Part shown: positions 24,387 to 33,846 of the stretch, in pieces
Layout: every line of letters begins with the position of its first letter
Position numbering within the stretch: the first letter of the stretch is position 1
Assembly: GCA_016283095.1 (NCBI GenBank)
Contig: JAEEMG010000049.1
Location: 1-40,052 of the forward strand
Direction: 5' to 3'
From: Paludibacteraceae bacterium
Lineage (GTDB): Bacteria > Bacteroidota > Bacteroidia > Bacteroidales > Paludibacteraceae
Length of the DNA: 40,052 nt
The notes under the pieces: model-generated
Told to the model about the DNA's origin: nothing
The model's input: only the letters and a program-made list of their open reading frames with translations
The model's database searches: none
Made by a program: the position numbers and the translations under genes

Positions 24387-25166
24387 TTATCCCATCACCA
24401 CGTCGAGCACCATCATCAACACAAATCCGATGGCAAAACCTATGGTGCTGATATTGGAGTGCTCTCCGCTTGACGCTTCTGGAATCAATTCCTCTACCAC
24501 AACATATAACATCGCTCCTGCTGCAAATGCAAGCATGTATGGAAGCACTGGCATCAATTGCGAAGCTAACAACAATACTGCAATAGCTCCGATCGGCTCG
24601 ACTGCTCCACTTAATGATCCTATCAGAAACGATCGTAACCGGCTGTTGCCTGCCGCACGCATTGGCATGGAGATGATAGCCCCTTCTGGAATGTTCTGTA
24701 TCGCAATACCGACGGAGACTGCCAGCGCACTCGCAAGGGATATGTTTGACACTGCGTTATCCGCTCCTGCAAAAACAACTCCTACTGCCATTCCTTCTGG
24801 CAAATTATGTATCGTCACAGCTAAAGCAAGCATCGCCGTGCGTGATAACTGTGAACGTGGTCCTTCTGGTTTGTCTGAGTCGATGTGGAGATGCGGGGTC
24901 AGAGTGTCGATGCCTAAAAGAAAACCTATACCCAGCAGAAAACCTACTGCGGCTGGCATTACCGCCCATTTGCCGCTATCACTTTCCATCTCCATCGCAG
25001 GAATGAGCAACGACCATACGGATGCCGCCACCATCACTCCTGAAGCAAATCCCAACAACGTTTTCTGCAATCGCGCAGACATCTCGCCTTTCATGAAGAA
25101 GACGAAGGCCGAGCCAAGCATTGTGCCCAGCAATGGCACTAGTAATCCAATTAGTATGATCGTCAT
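24387..25166 (-). CDS. ZIP family divalent metal transporter
   Basis: 259-aa inner-membrane protein with eight predicted hydrophobic segments, like ZIP (zinc/iron-permease) transporters of the ZupT/GufA type. The metal-binding motifs are visible: TIHNLPEGMAVG in the fourth segment and AIQNIPEGAIIS in the fifth (Gln where ZupT has His, as in GufA-like members), plus the late VVEELIPE. It probably imports Zn2+ and related ions. It is followed downstream by a strong terminator and starts three bases after the methyltransferase stop, so the two are likely one transcript. Confidence 0.92.
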   Translation of the reverse strand: MTIILIGLLVPLLGTMLGSAFVFFMKGEMSARLQKTLLGFASGVMVAASVWSLLIPAMEMESDSGKWAVMPAAVGFLLGIGFLLGIDTLTPHLHIDSDKPEGPRSQLSRTAMLALAVTIHNLPEGMAVGVVFAGADNAVSNISLASALAVSVGIAIQNIPEGAIISMPMRAAGNSRLRSFLIGSLSGAVEPIGAIAVLLLASQLMPVLPYMLAFAAGAMLYVVVEELIPEASSGEHSNISTIGFAIGFVLMMVLDVVMG

Positions 25167-25169
25167 ATC

Positions 25170-25838
25170 CTATCTCTTTTTAGCCCTGAAATATAACATT
25201 GCTCCTTCTATATTGAAATCGAGGATTTCATAATATGGCTCTAGTCGACGACGGACATCGTTGGCTGAGTCAAACGGAGGAGTGAACCATCCCATGCGTG
25301 TCAGCACTGTTTTGGCAAGTAAGTCTGCAATTTTTTGTTCTCCTGCTATGTAGAAACATGCCAGCAGTTCACCACCTTGCTTGAGTGTACGCAGAATCTC
25401 AGAATGAGCCTTGTCTTTGTCTGGAAACACATGTAGTCCGTTCATGCAGAGGATGTAGTCGAAAGAATCGTCGTCGAATGGCATCGCCCCGACGTCGCCC
25501 TGCATGGTTTTGATATTGGTGATACCATTCTCGCTGAATCGGAATCGCGCACGGTCCAACATGTCTTGGCTATAATCGAGACCGATGATGTCTGCTTTGC
25601 CCATACGTTTGTATTTTTCTGCGGTGAATACGGCAGTTCCGACTGGAACATCAAGCATTTTGCCTCCGAAATCATCAGGAATCCAGCTTAAAACCTTGCG
25701 GGCAATTTCGTTGTCGTCAACACCTCCCCAAACCAGTTTGAAATACAAGCGGCTCCACCATTTGTTTTGAGTGAGTGCGTCATCGTAGAAATTCTTGCTG
25801 AATCTGTAGGATTTTTCAATTTTGTCTTCCATAATCAT
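25170..25838 (-). CDS. Class I SAM-dependent methyltransferase
   Basis: 222-aa soluble protein with the Rossmann-like methyltransferase core (Methyltransf_11/25 type). The SAM-binding loop is KMLDVPVGTAVFTAEKY (about 60-76), followed by the acidic strand end IIGLDYSQDMLDRAR, the MQGDVGAMPFDDDSFDYILCMNGLHVF segment, and a late strand GGELLACFYI. Substrate is unknown; relatives include quinone and lipid-type methyltransferases. It is the first gene of a two-gene minus-strand unit with the ZIP transporter. The upstream edge is only 7 bp from a MITE, whose insertion may have replaced or altered the promoter. Confidence 0.85.
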   Translation of the reverse strand: MIMEDKIEKSYRFSKNFYDDALTQNKWWSRLYFKLVWGGVDDNEIARKVLSWIPDDFGGKMLDVPVGTAVFTAEKYKRMGKADIIGLDYSQDMLDRARFRFSENGITNIKTMQGDVGAMPFDDDSFDYILCMNGLHVFPDKDKAHSEILRTLKQGGELLACFYIAGEQKIADLLAKTVLTRMGWFTPPFDSANDVRRRLEPYYEILDFNIEGAMLYFRAKKR

Positions 25839-25845
25839 CAGTCAT

Positions 25846-26048
25846 TTAAGATGGGTTCTATAAATTCATTTCGAGGAATTTTTGAGTCTATTTCAAGCAG
25901 ATTGCAGAGCGGAAGAAGGGAGCAGTGCGAGCACTGTGACCGACTGACAAACAGCAATCTGCCGAAAGAAATCAAAAAGTACCGAAAAGTTTATAACCCA
26001 CGATTTATACTTTTTTCTAAAACGGTGAATTTATAGAACTCACCTTAA
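25846..26048. mobile_element. 203-bp MITE with 23-bp terminal inverted repeats
   Basis: Bases 25846-25868 and the reverse complement of 26026-26048 match at 21 of 23 positions; the ends read TTAAG. Inside are a 9-bp inverted repeat (GCAGATTGC 25897-25905 / GCAATCTGC 25954-25962) and an inner hairpin (CAGTGC-GA-GCACTG, 25923-25936). No coding sequence is convincing. The ends resemble those of the IS982 relic (shared pattern TTAA-GTGAGTTC-A--AA-TT), so a related transposase may have mobilised it. It fills most of the 279-bp gap (25839-26117) between the methyltransferase and the outer-membrane protein gene. Confidence 0.75.
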
Positions 26049-26117
26049 GTTTCACACTTCAAAATTAGCCCAAAGGTTTTGCAACTTGATTGCAAACACA
26101 AATATAATAATTTGGTT

Positions 26118-27284
26118 TTAGAAACTATATTTCAGTTTCACCCAAACTTCCGAGTTTTTGTCGTATACGGAGAATGTCCCTTTATCGGCATTAAAGAAAT
26201 CGTAACCTATTATTGCGTGTAATTGGTCGTTCATTGCGTAGTCGGCGCTCAGACGGTTGTAGATACCTCCGTTGCCGACGTCAATATATGCGAAGCTTTG
26301 CAGATTCAGAGTGTTGTTCAACAAATCCTTTGAAATACGGAATGTCGCCAACCCGGTATTGTGATGATCTCCGTAATCCACATACTTATGAGCGTATTGT
26401 GCGGAGAGAGACCAATCGTTGCCAGCATACCAGTCAAGCCCGATAAGCGCATTGGACGATGAGGCTCTTGCAATCTTTTCTGCACCTATAGTTTGCTGTG
26501 CTTCATTTAGGTATTCTGCGAATTCCCCTCTAAGCACAAATTTGTTGATCGGGATCGACATGTCTGCTCCAAGCATACTCATACGGTGATATTCGCCTAT
26601 GCCGTTGTGGAAGACGGGAGTCTTGTTCCATGTGTGGAGTGCGGAAAACGAGAAATCTATTCCACTCAGAAAGAATGATAATCTGCCGCCATATTCCATA
26701 TTGTAAAATTTATGTTTTGGCTCTTTCCCGATAGTCAGATTTCCTACCGACCACGGATTCTCCTCATCTGTAGGCAGTTCGAAGAAAGCACTTACTGGTA
26801 CGGCGACCGCTTCCATACTCCATTTTTCACGTGAATAACGTAGACGCAGAGCTCCGACAGGAATTCTGATGTCATCGTAGTCTTGGGCTAGAAACTCAGT
26901 GTAGTCCATAGGAGAGATGATGTCTGTGAGTCTTAATGCATCGGCTACTCCCCACGTGATGATCTGTCGGCCAGCACGGATGTCCCAATGTGAGTTGGTG
27001 TAGTAGGCGTATGTCTCTCGCAACTGGAACCCTGTGCGGTCTTTCAGAATAGCATTATACACTAGGTTGGCAGATACGAAAGCTCCTGCATGATCTTTAT
27101 CAATAGATAGTTCTCCACGCACTCTGCTTCTTGAAGACATCCAGTCGTTAGGCTTTTCTGTACGCATGGCATGGTATGTGTCAACGAATCCTTTCACACC
27201 GACGTGTAGGGATTCCCCGTCCTGTGCATCGACAGGACGAGGAAGTGTACACAATAATAATGAAATGAAGATTACAGGTTTCAT
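26118..27284 (-). CDS. Outer-membrane beta-barrel partner of an MMPL transporter (DUF1302-like)
   Basis: 388-aa protein with a signal peptide (residues 1-20, ending VDAQ) and a long series of amphipathic strands with alternating aromatic residues, ending in a C-terminal Phe (WVKLKYSF) typical of outer-membrane barrels recognised by the Bam machinery. The sequence [30 protein letters not shown] resembles DUF1302-type proteins that accompany MMPL and LolA-like genes. Its start overlaps the stop of the LolA-like gene by four bases. It is probably the outer-membrane end of the transport route encoded by this operon; cargo unknown. Confidence 0.8.
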   Translation of the reverse strand: MKPVIFISLLLCTLPRPVDAQDGESLHVGVKGFVDTYHAMRTEKPNDWMSSRSRVRGELSIDKDHAGAFVSANLVYNAILKDRTGFQLRETYAYYTNSHWDIRAGRQIITWGVADALRLTDIISPMDYTEFLAQDYDDIRIPVGALRLRYSREKWSMEAVAVPVSAFFELPTDEENPWSVGNLTIGKEPKHKFYNMEYGGRLSFFLSGIDFSFSALHTWNKTPVFHNGIGEYHRMSMLGADMSIPINKFVLRGEFAEYLNEAQQTIGAEKIARASSSNALIGLDWYAGNDWSLSAQYAHKYVDYGDHHNTGLATFRISKDLLNNTLNLQSFAYIDVGNGGIYNRLSADYAMNDQLHAIIGYDFFNADKGTFSVYDKNSEVWVKLKYSF

Positions 27285-28057
27285 AAGCCTTTCTCCAGTT
27301 TGGCCACAGTGAAGAGATCTTTGTCGATCTTGACGTCGTATTGTGAGTTTTTCACCTCAATCACAGTGCTGTGTCCCGTTTGCACATTTTTCATCTCCAT
27401 TTTACAGATGGTCCAGAAATCCTGTATCTTCTTGATTTCTGATATTGTGAGCAGACGGTGCAATTTGTTTAGCTTATCATAATATTCCGCACAGACGGGT
27501 ACCAGACAATCCTGACGTATCCATGTCACTTTGCGACTGTAAATCTCATGTTTGTCAACAGGCACCGACTCGACTACCCAGCACTTATGTCCGTCTTTCA
27601 TCTCTTCACGCAGTAGGGTATGTTTGTCTTCATCTATATGACGGGAACCCATGTCGTCGTAAGTGAAATCTGTACCCATAAAATAATCTGTCTTTGAAGA
27701 CGATCCACTGATACGACGAGTCTTTTTCATGGCAGGAAGATATAGCCACTTGGCATCCTCCTTGCCAATCTGGTCGTAATCCCATGTCAGGAATCCTGTG
27801 CCTTTCACGTCGCCAGGATAGGTGAAGAACATCATCTTTTTTGTGTCCTTACCTTCATCCATAGCCCATGATGTGACTTTGCGTTGTCTGCTGCTGCCAT
27901 TTTTCTTTATAAGTGTAAGTTCCATTTCTCCGTAGCGAGTATCTCCGTCCGGACGGTCTTTGACTTTCTGTATGATATCACGTCCTGTTAAATTCTGTGC
28001 GTTTGCTCCAAATGCCGCCATCATGCAGGCAACCAAAATAAATAATGCTTTTTTCAT
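27281..28057 (-). CDS. LolA-like outer membrane lipoprotein-sorting family protein
   Basis: 258-aa periplasmic protein with a signal peptide ending FGANAQ (residues 1-21). The mature part matches the family annotated as outer membrane lipoprotein-sorting protein (LolA-like fold): [82 protein letters not shown]. This LolA-like family is encoded with MMPL exporters and probably carries a lipid or lipid-linked ligand; it is not the housekeeping LolA. It lies 11 bp downstream of the MMPL gene and overlaps the barrel gene by four bases. Confidence 0.88.
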   Translation of the reverse strand: MKKALFILVACMMAAFGANAQNLTGRDIIQKVKDRPDGDTRYGEMELTLIKKNGSSRQRKVTSWAMDEGKDTKKMMFFTYPGDVKGTGFLTWDYDQIGKEDAKWLYLPAMKKTRRISGSSSKTDYFMGTDFTYDDMGSRHIDEDKHTLLREEMKDGHKCWVVESVPVDKHEIYSRKVTWIRQDCLVPVCAEYYDKLNKLHRLLTISEIKKIQDFWTICKMEMKNVQTGHSTVIEVKNSQYDVKIDKDLFTVAKLEKGL

Positions 28058-28068
28058 GTTTTTGCTTT

Positions 28069-30423
28069 TTATTGATTAGACGATTCTTTACCGAACACCT
28101 TGCATTTATTCACAAGAATTGGTGTGACAAACAAATCGGCGATAAGTGCCGACAATACACCGATGATAGCCATCAGTCCGAAATTGATACACATTGTGCA
28201 ATCCGATGTGCAGAAACCGGCGAATACTGCGGATGTGATGATTGATGTGGTGATGATCGCTACTCCCACTACACGGAATGTCCTTCTGATCGCACTTTGG
28301 TAATGTTGTGTACGGTCGAATTCCAATTTGGAGTGATTTATGAAGTGGATGGTGTCGTCGACAGCCATACCCAGCATCATCGGTAGCAAAGTGGCTGTCA
28401 TCATGTCGAAAGGAATACCCATCCATCCCATGTATCCACCTACGAATATTGCTGGCATCATGTTTGGAATCAAACCGATCAGCCCGACTCTGACGCTCTG
28501 GAATGCGATCATCAATATTATTCCAATGATTAGAATGGATATCACAAAAGATAGCATCTGTCCTCTCACAAGATACTGCATCATCGTCACAAATTGCGGT
28601 ATGTTGCCTACAACTGTGATCTTAGCGTTTGGAAACAACTTTTGAGCGTCGTCTTGGATCTGATCCATCTCACGTTCCACCTGAGCTGAGTTGAAATCTG
28701 ATATCTCCACCATCAGTCGTAATCGACGATAATCGTAGTCGATCCAGTATTCCGACTCTGTACCTCCTGCGTTCTCATACAGTAATATCATCTGAGCTAC
28801 CTCTTCTTCTGTATTTGGAATACAGTAATGTGCTGTATCACCATTGTTAAGCGTCTGGTTCAAGTCTTTCAAGATGTCGAGTATCGACGTCGTGCGCTTC
28901 GTCAACTTATATGTTCCAATCTGGTTTTGCAGTTTTTCCAGATTCTGCAGATTTTCAGGTTTCTTAGCTTCGTCATTGTCTGCCAATTCCACAATAAGAT
29001 CGTAGGAATATAATGAACCAAGTTCGGAACGACCCACGTCGACTACCTCTTTAACATAAGGCACTTGGATACCCATGGTTCTCTCAATGTCGAAAGCAGC
29101 TTCGATTTTCCACAGTCCGATACATAACAGGATGCATACCACAAAGAATGACCAACCTATCTTACGTGGATTCCTTAACACCTTGTCGCTTAATGAAACA
29201 ATTGCTTTTGTCCATCGAGTGTCGCTATCCTCCGTGAAATTTTCCATCGGACGCTGGTCTTTGCCGAACGACAGTAATAATGGAGTGATGATCAACGATG
29301 TCATCAACACGAAAAGAACGCTCATACTGCTGATGATTCCTACACAATGCATCGGACGGATAGGGATCGCAAGGAATGATAGCAATGATACCAACGTCGT
29401 GAATCCGCAGAAGAATACTGACCATCCGATTTCTTTGATGGTCTCAATAATTGCTTTGCGTCGTTCTCCGTGAATACGCATCCTGCCTCTGAAATATGAG
29501 AACAGATGGATATTATAGGCTATTGCCACGGCAAACGACAGAATCATCGGAATCATCAGTACAGTAGAGTCGACATACATCTGGGTCCATCCTGCGATAC
29601 CGAACGTGATGAAAAGACCTCCTACAACAGAGATTATAGGAGAAATCACTCCTCTTAATGAACGTGTCATGCATAACATCACAACCATACATATTATAGT
29701 GGCAATCATCATCAGACGACCCATCTCCTTGCCGATATATACTGATTTGCAGTGTGTCACGTATGGCATTCCTGCTCCACGTGGGTTCAAGGATGCATAT
29801 TCCGGTTTCTTTATTATATGTTCAACCTCTTCGCCAGTGATGATGTCAGGTGATACGGCCCCCTGTTTCTTCCAAACACTGTCTTTCGGGAATGTTCGCA
29901 GTTTCACCATGATCCAAGAAAGATCGCCATTTTGTGAAATCAGTTTTCTTGCCACATGCGGTTTGCTGTATGCTTTGGCTTTGATACTGTCCAAGGCTGC
30001 TGTTCCATTCTCGGGGATCTCGTCTGGCACAATCTGTTCGATGGTCATACCTTCGTCGCTGCCAACCATAAACTCGATATCTGTAAGAGATGTGACTTTG
30101 TCGGCATACGACAGACTGTCAAGCAATTCGTTCGACAAAGCACGCAGTGTCGTGAGATTCTCTTTTGTGAAATGGTTGTCACATTGGGTTAGAATTCCTA
30201 CGTAATAATCGTTGCCGAAATGAGATTTGAACTCTTCTGTCTTTACCAGCATGGGATCATCTTCGATGAAATAATCATCAAACGATGTCTCCTTTACCAT
30301 GCGTTTCATACCGATTACAGATACAATAAGTATCAGTACAAATGCGGTGAGTGTAATCCAACGTACACTCAGCAACCGTTCAGCGAATTTGCCGAACTGC
30401 TCGTTAATCTTTTCTATTTTCAT
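28069..30423 (-). CDS. MMPL/RND family transporter
   Basis: 784-aa inner-membrane transporter with about 12 transmembrane helices in two halves. Each half has one helix, a large periplasmic domain (about 45-230 and 430-610) and five helices. Landmarks are [30 protein letters not shown] after helix 1, [21 protein letters not shown] in the first half and [21 protein letters not shown] in the second; the latter is the RND motif with the Asp pair used in proton coupling. It resembles hydrophobic-molecule exporters of the MMPL group. Its start overlaps the tetR gene by 20 bases, and the LolA-like and barrel genes follow, giving an apparent inner membrane-periplasm-outer membrane chain. Confidence 0.92.
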   Translation of the reverse strand: MKIEKINEQFGKFAERLLSVRWITLTAFVLILIVSVIGMKRMVKETSFDDYFIEDDPMLVKTEEFKSHFGNDYYVGILTQCDNHFTKENLTTLRALSNELLDSLSYADKVTSLTDIEFMVGSDEGMTIEQIVPDEIPENGTAALDSIKAKAYSKPHVARKLISQNGDLSWIMVKLRTFPKDSVWKKQGAVSPDIITGEEVEHIIKKPEYASLNPRGAGMPYVTHCKSVYIGKEMGRLMMIATIICMVVMLCMTRSLRGVISPIISVVGGLFITFGIAGWTQMYVDSTVLMIPMILSFAVAIAYNIHLFSYFRGRMRIHGERRKAIIETIKEIGWSVFFCGFTTLVSLLSFLAIPIRPMHCVGIISSMSVLFVLMTSLIITPLLLSFGKDQRPMENFTEDSDTRWTKAIVSLSDKVLRNPRKIGWSFFVVCILLCIGLWKIEAAFDIERTMGIQVPYVKEVVDVGRSELGSLYSYDLIVELADNDEAKKPENLQNLEKLQNQIGTYKLTKRTTSILDILKDLNQTLNNGDTAHYCIPNTEEEVAQMILLYENAGGTESEYWIDYDYRRLRLMVEISDFNSAQVEREMDQIQDDAQKLFPNAKITVVGNIPQFVTMMQYLVRGQMLSFVISILIIGIILMIAFQSVRVGLIGLIPNMMPAIFVGGYMGWMGIPFDMMTATLLPMMLGMAVDDTIHFINHSKLEFDRTQHYQSAIRRTFRVVGVAIITTSIITSAVFAGFCTSDCTMCINFGLMAIIGVLSALIADLFVTPILVNKCKVFGKESSNQ

Positions 30424-31072
30424 TTTCTTGTAAATTATTTTGATTCATTATAGCTCTCCATCCTGTAAATTCAAATTGGATGTAATCTTCTATCGCCTTC
30501 CTTATTTCCTGAGAATTCAATTTGTGCTTGATGACTTCTGAGATGAATCCGAACATCCACACAATGTGCACATGATAGGTGAATGACGAGTGGGGCACAC
30601 TGAATTCCGGATATTTGCTTTGGAATTTTTCCATGAACAGCAGCACTTGTTGAGTGCATTTTTCTGTGTATCCGTCGATGAATGTTTCAAGAGAGGAACC
30701 CTGAGATTTGTATAAAATCAGTTTTAATTCGTCGCGATAATTGTTGATCAATTTCATATACGCTTGTACGTGTTCGGCAATCATGCCGTCGTATTCACCG
30801 CAGGCATACATCATAAATTGTTCGTGGGCATTCTCATTGTGATGTTCATACATCATTCTTTCCAACTCTTTGATAAGCGGTGTCACAATATGCCTGAACA
30901 GTTCATCCTTACTTTCAAAGTAATTGTATATATTGCTCACACCGATGCCGACTTTGTCTGCTATGTCGCGCATAGATGTCTTTGTGTAGCCATTCTTAAG
31001 AAATACTGATTTGGCTTTCTCTACGATTTGTTCGTGTGTAAATTCCTTTTTGATTTGCATAGTTTTACTCAT
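30404..31072 (-). CDS. TetR family transcriptional regulator
   Basis: 222-aa regulator. The N-terminal helix-turn-helix domain is clear (residues 10-58: EQIVEKAKSVFLKNGYTKTSMRDIADKVGIGVSNIYNYFESKDELF, including the recognition helix). The C-terminal ligand-binding part is helical and not assignable to a known inducer. It is the first gene of the operon and overlaps the transporter gene by 20 bases, so it most likely represses its own operon and responds to a molecule moved by the MMPL system. An 11-bp palindrome lies 8 bp upstream of its start. Confidence 0.93.
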   Translation of the reverse strand: MSKTMQIKKEFTHEQIVEKAKSVFLKNGYTKTSMRDIADKVGIGVSNIYNYFESKDELFRHIVTPLIKELERMMYEHHNENAHEQFMMYACGEYDGMIAEHVQAYMKLINNYRDELKLILYKSQGSSLETFIDGYTEKCTQQVLLFMEKFQSKYPEFSVPHSSFTYHVHIVWMFGFISEVIKHKLNSQEIRKAIEDYIQFEFTGWRAIMNQNNLQENENRKD

Positions 31073-31080
31073 ATAAAAAC

Positions 31081-31091
31081 GAACGATGTTC
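31081..31091. promoter_or_regulatory. Possible operator for the TetR regulator
   Basis: GAACGATGTTC is a perfect palindromic arrangement (GAAC-N3-GTTC) 8 bp upstream of the tetR start codon. On the minus strand it lies between a TTTG at 31103-31106 and a weak -7-like TTCGTTTT, where a bound repressor would block transcription. The site is short, so this is a suggestion only. Confidence 0.3.
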
Positions 31092-31102
31092 CATTTTGTT
31101 CA

Positions 31103-31139
31103 CAAAAAAAATAGGGTTCGCACTTCTGCGAACCCTATT
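31103..31139 (-). terminator. Terminator between the small membrane protein and tetR
   Basis: AATAGGGTTCGCA (31110-31122) pairs perfectly over 13 bp with TGCGAACCCTATT (31127-31139) around CTTC. On the minus strand the hairpin is followed by a run of T (31104-31111 on the plus strand is all A), a textbook terminator for transcripts coming from the gene at 31267-31656. It separates that unit from the tetR operon. Confidence 0.85.
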
Positions 31140-31266
31140 CTTAATACTATGGCATCCTTATGGTTATTACAACTTCTCATGTTCATCCGTTTTGTTTTGT
31201 CAGTGCAAAAGTATTGCTTCATTTTACTATGCACAATGCCTAAAATTGATGATTCCTGATTGATGT

Positions 31267-31656
31267 CTAATCTTCCTTCACATATTTTACACTGTTCCAA
31301 GCCAGCAATAAACCGATGACAATCAGCATTGGCATGATGACATACTGTCCTGCAATGTCTGATGGCAATTCCATAGTGGCATGGAGAATGTTGAACAATG
31401 CAATTATTGTAGCCAATACTGCGTTTATGATCTTTGTCACTTTCGTCTCCCACATCGCACATAATATGCCGCAGGCAGGAATAAAGAATGAAATAAGCAT
31501 CATAGACACTATCATGCCTTGGTCGACGTTTCCGTCTGTGGCTACTACAGCCATATTCTTGCCCCAAAACATTGGTAAAAAATCACAGATGGAGTGACAT
31601 GCGAATCCGCAGGTTGTCAGCAGCCATAGAATAGAAATCTTAATATTTCTTGTCAT
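31267..31656 (-). CDS. Small four-helix membrane protein, unknown function
   Basis: 129-aa protein with four hydrophobic segments (about 8-28, 47-70, 74-93 and 103-121), so probably in the inner membrane. Notable is a Cys/His-containing first helix (TTCGFACHSICDF) and a second helix with FFIPACGILCAMWE; four cysteines lie within membrane segments. I do not recognise a family. It is 110 bp downstream of the cytochrome lipoprotein gene on the same strand, with no obvious terminator between them, so it might be read with that operon. A strong terminator follows it. Confidence 0.7.
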   Translation of the reverse strand: MTRNIKISILWLLTTCGFACHSICDFLPMFWGKNMAVVATDGNVDQGMIVSMMLISFFIPACGILCAMWETKVTKIINAVLATIIALFNILHATMELPSDIAGQYVIMPMLIVIGLLLAWNSVKYVKED

Positions 31657-31766
31657 AACGCATTACATTAAATTTGCGGCAAAGTAACAGCTATTGATGA
31701 GGCTGTACAATACCCAAAAATGAGCGTTTTGATGAACAAGACTCGTCTGCGGAAACAAGAGAATGC

Positions 31767-32507
31767 CTACTGAAGCCCTTCAATCCAGTCGTGCAAAAGC
31801 GTTTTCACTTCTGTCAGATTGTTTTTGAATTGAGACGACAATACTTCTGTATGATTATAATGCAGTATGTTTTCTCCGCCTGGATTAAGGATCTTATACA
31901 TAAGACTCTCTTCTGGTTTTCCGCTCACGATACGCTTATATCCTTGTCCTGCCACACTCGACTGTGCATCGACGTCCACAAGATTTGCCGGAGGATTGTC
32001 GTCTGTGAGGTTCAGATTGCCTGCTGATCTTCCATTCGCTCCATGACACTGGATGCATGACACTCTGAAGATGCCTTGTTTGATACATCCGATCTCGTCG
32101 ACGGAAATGTTTCCCAAGTCCATACGGATAGTGTCTTTGCCAGACTCGAATTCCTTGATGTCTATGCTGGCAAGAGTTAGAATACGTTTCCTTAGTTTGT
32201 TGGTGAGTGCCAGTTCTACGGTGCTTACCTCATTGGATAGATTGTCAAGAGTGATGCTTATCGACTGCCCATCCGTAATGCTTTCTGGTATCGCACGTTG
32301 TGTGATCGCATACTTGTTGTCGCCGGAAAAAGCGGCAACCGCAACTGTGTAGCTATCGCTCAGTTTATCAATGCCACTGATTGTCGCTGTGACTTTCACT
32401 GCTTTTCCACTGTCTCTGACGAAAATATCTTCGTCGTCGATATTGCCCGAATCACATCCCGTCAGCAAGAGACATAATGATGAAAGCAGGAATAAATTTC
32501 GTTTCAT
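31767..32507 (-). CDS. Monoheme cytochrome c lipoprotein
   Basis: 246 aa from the ATG at 32507; an upstream ATG would add five residues before the signal. The lipobox is LLTGC (Cys18). The N-terminal half of the mature protein is beta-rich (about 35-135) and not recognised. The C-terminal half is a small cytochrome-c-like domain with one heme attachment motif CIQCH (residues 151-155), a later SLMYKILNPGG segment that could supply the distal Met ligand, and a final helix LLHDWIEGL. It is probably held in the outer or inner membrane facing the periplasm. It is the last gene of the imelysin operon and presumably exchanges electrons with the di-heme lipoprotein. A maturation system (Ccm or Ccs) must be encoded elsewhere. 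Confidence 0.85.
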   Translation of the reverse strand: MKRNLFLLSSLCLLLTGCDSGNIDDEDIFVRDSGKAVKVTATISGIDKLSDSYTVAVAAFSGDNKYAITQRAIPESITDGQSISITLDNLSNEVSTVELALTNKLRKRILTLASIDIKEFESGKDTIRMDLGNISVDEIGCIKQGIFRVSCIQCHGANGRSAGNLNLTDDNPPANLVDVDAQSSVAGQGYKRIVSGKPEESLMYKILNPGGENILHYNHTEVLSSQFKNNLTEVKTLLHDWIEGLQ

Positions 32508-32583
32508 TATATTAACCACCATTTATAGTCTATTGATTTCCATTGATTATGTTAATCGCTTGTCTTCTTTTGTGGCGACGGAA

Positions 32584-33846
32584 TTAGAAACTATACTGCA
32601 ATTGTACCGTCGCACCATGTGTGGCGATGCCAAGGTCGTCGTTGTCTCTGTCAAGCTGGGTCTTGTGTCCCCAACGGCCAGTGTACTGGTACATGCCGGT
32701 GATCTTGAGATTATATTTGTTGATGTAGCAGTTCAACACAGCTCCAGGGGTGTTGAGGAATCCATCTTTGCTCGATCCGTTTCTGTCCATTATATCCCAG
32801 CGTAGACCTCCTTGGATGGAACTGTTGAAGAAGCATCCGATTTGAGCATATCCTCCCCAGTAATCCAACTCCTCGTCGATTTTCTGTCGCTCAGTGAATG
32901 AGACGTGCATCCAATAACCTTCGACACCAACAAACCAACGGTTGTATAGCATTGAGAACTCTGCTCCAAGACGACTGTCGTTTGTGCTCTCGCTTTCACT
33001 CTCCACGTTGATGCCTGCACTGACTCCAAACTCCATGCGTCGGCCAGTGAGCATACGGTTGTTTCCTTGCGTCTTCGGCATTTTTCCCCATGGCATGAAT
33101 GTGAGTCGACCGGCATACAGAAGGGAAGGGATATGGTTGTCGTCAGACAATGTCTTTGTGGCTGTGTTCACTCCGCTGCCTGTGCCATTCCACAAACCTA
33201 GTTCGTAGTGCATCATCCATTCTTTCTTTAGATGGGCTGTGCCGTGAAACTCCAGACCGATATCGAATCCAGTGCCGATTGTAGGCCATACCGAATTGAG
33301 ACTGTATGGCATGATGACAGTAGATGTCAGTGAGACGGGAAGGATAGGGAACAATGCCTCTCCCAAAGTAGTCTGTACTGCACTGAAGAAAGGAGTCTTC
33401 AGTTTACCTATTCTGAATCTTGCGGCGTCGTTTATCTTCGCGTCTACCCATCCTTGTTGCAAGATGTTTCCGCCCGACGCGGATGCATTTATACATAGGT
33501 TATAATCCACCCGTCCGAATGTCGTTCCTGTGAAACCAAGAATGGCGTATGGCATGGCGAAACCACTGTTCGCCACATTGTCTTGATTGTACGCTTTGTC
33601 TAATCCCTCGCTGTCATACCAGTTGAATTTTGCCTGTGTCTGTAGAAACAAGTATGGTTTGAACACAAAATTATCATTCTTGCTTTTTAATGTGAATCCA
33701 CGGTTGTCTGCGATTCCGATAACTCCGTTTTCCATATCGATACTGTCGCTTGTGGATACTTCATTTGCTTTTTCAAATTCAATATTGCTTTGAGCCATTG
33801 CCGCTGCTGACCAACCCAGCATCAAGGCTATGAATATATTTCTCAT
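32584..33846 (-). CDS. OprO/OprP-like outer-membrane porin
   Basis: 420 aa from the ATG at 33846, which begins a good signal peptide ending AMAQ. The open frame extends 66 codons further upstream, but that part overlaps the preceding gene and lacks an export signal. The mature protein shows the phosphate-selective-porin-like pattern (FTLKSKNDNFVFKPYLFLQTQAKF, FRIGKLKTPFF, many alternating strands) and ends in a C-terminal Phe (VQLQYSF). Its ATG overlaps the TGA of the di-heme oxidoreductase gene (ATGA), so the two are translationally coupled. It probably forms a channel for a small anion or metal complex used by the operon. Confidence 0.85.
   Translation of the reverse strand: MRNIFIALMLGWSAAAMAQSNIEFEKANEVSTSDSIDMENGVIGIADNRGFTLKSKNDNFVFKPYLFLQTQAKFNWYDSEGLDKAYNQDNVANSGFAMPYAILGFTGTTFGRVDYNLCINASASGGNILQQGWVDAKINDAARFRIGKLKTPFFSAVQTTLGEALFPILPVSLTSTVIMPYSLNSVWPTIGTGFDIGLEFHGTAHLKKEWMMHYELGLWNGTGSGVNTATKTLSDDNHIPSLLYAGRLTFMPWGKMPKTQGNNRMLTGRRMEFGVSAGINVESESESTNDSRLGAEFSMLYNRWFVGVEGYWMHVSFTERQKIDEELDYWGGYAQIGCFFNSSIQGGLRWDIMDRNGSSKDGFLNTPGAVLNCYINKYNLKITGMYQYTGRWGHKTQLDRDNDDLGIATHGATVQLQYSF

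Noticed and set aside
24382-25233. 283-codon open frame on the plus strand
   Set aside because: It is antisense to the clear ZIP transporter and part of the methyltransferase; its Ser/Thr/Pro/Ile-rich translation has no family look.
29606-30205. 199-codon plus-strand open frame
   Set aside because: Antisense to the MMPL transporter gene, with no recognisable domain.
31100-31567. 155-codon minus-strand ORF overlapping the small membrane protein
   Set aside because: It overlaps in another frame and runs through the terminator; the four-helix frame at 31267-31656 is the plausible one.
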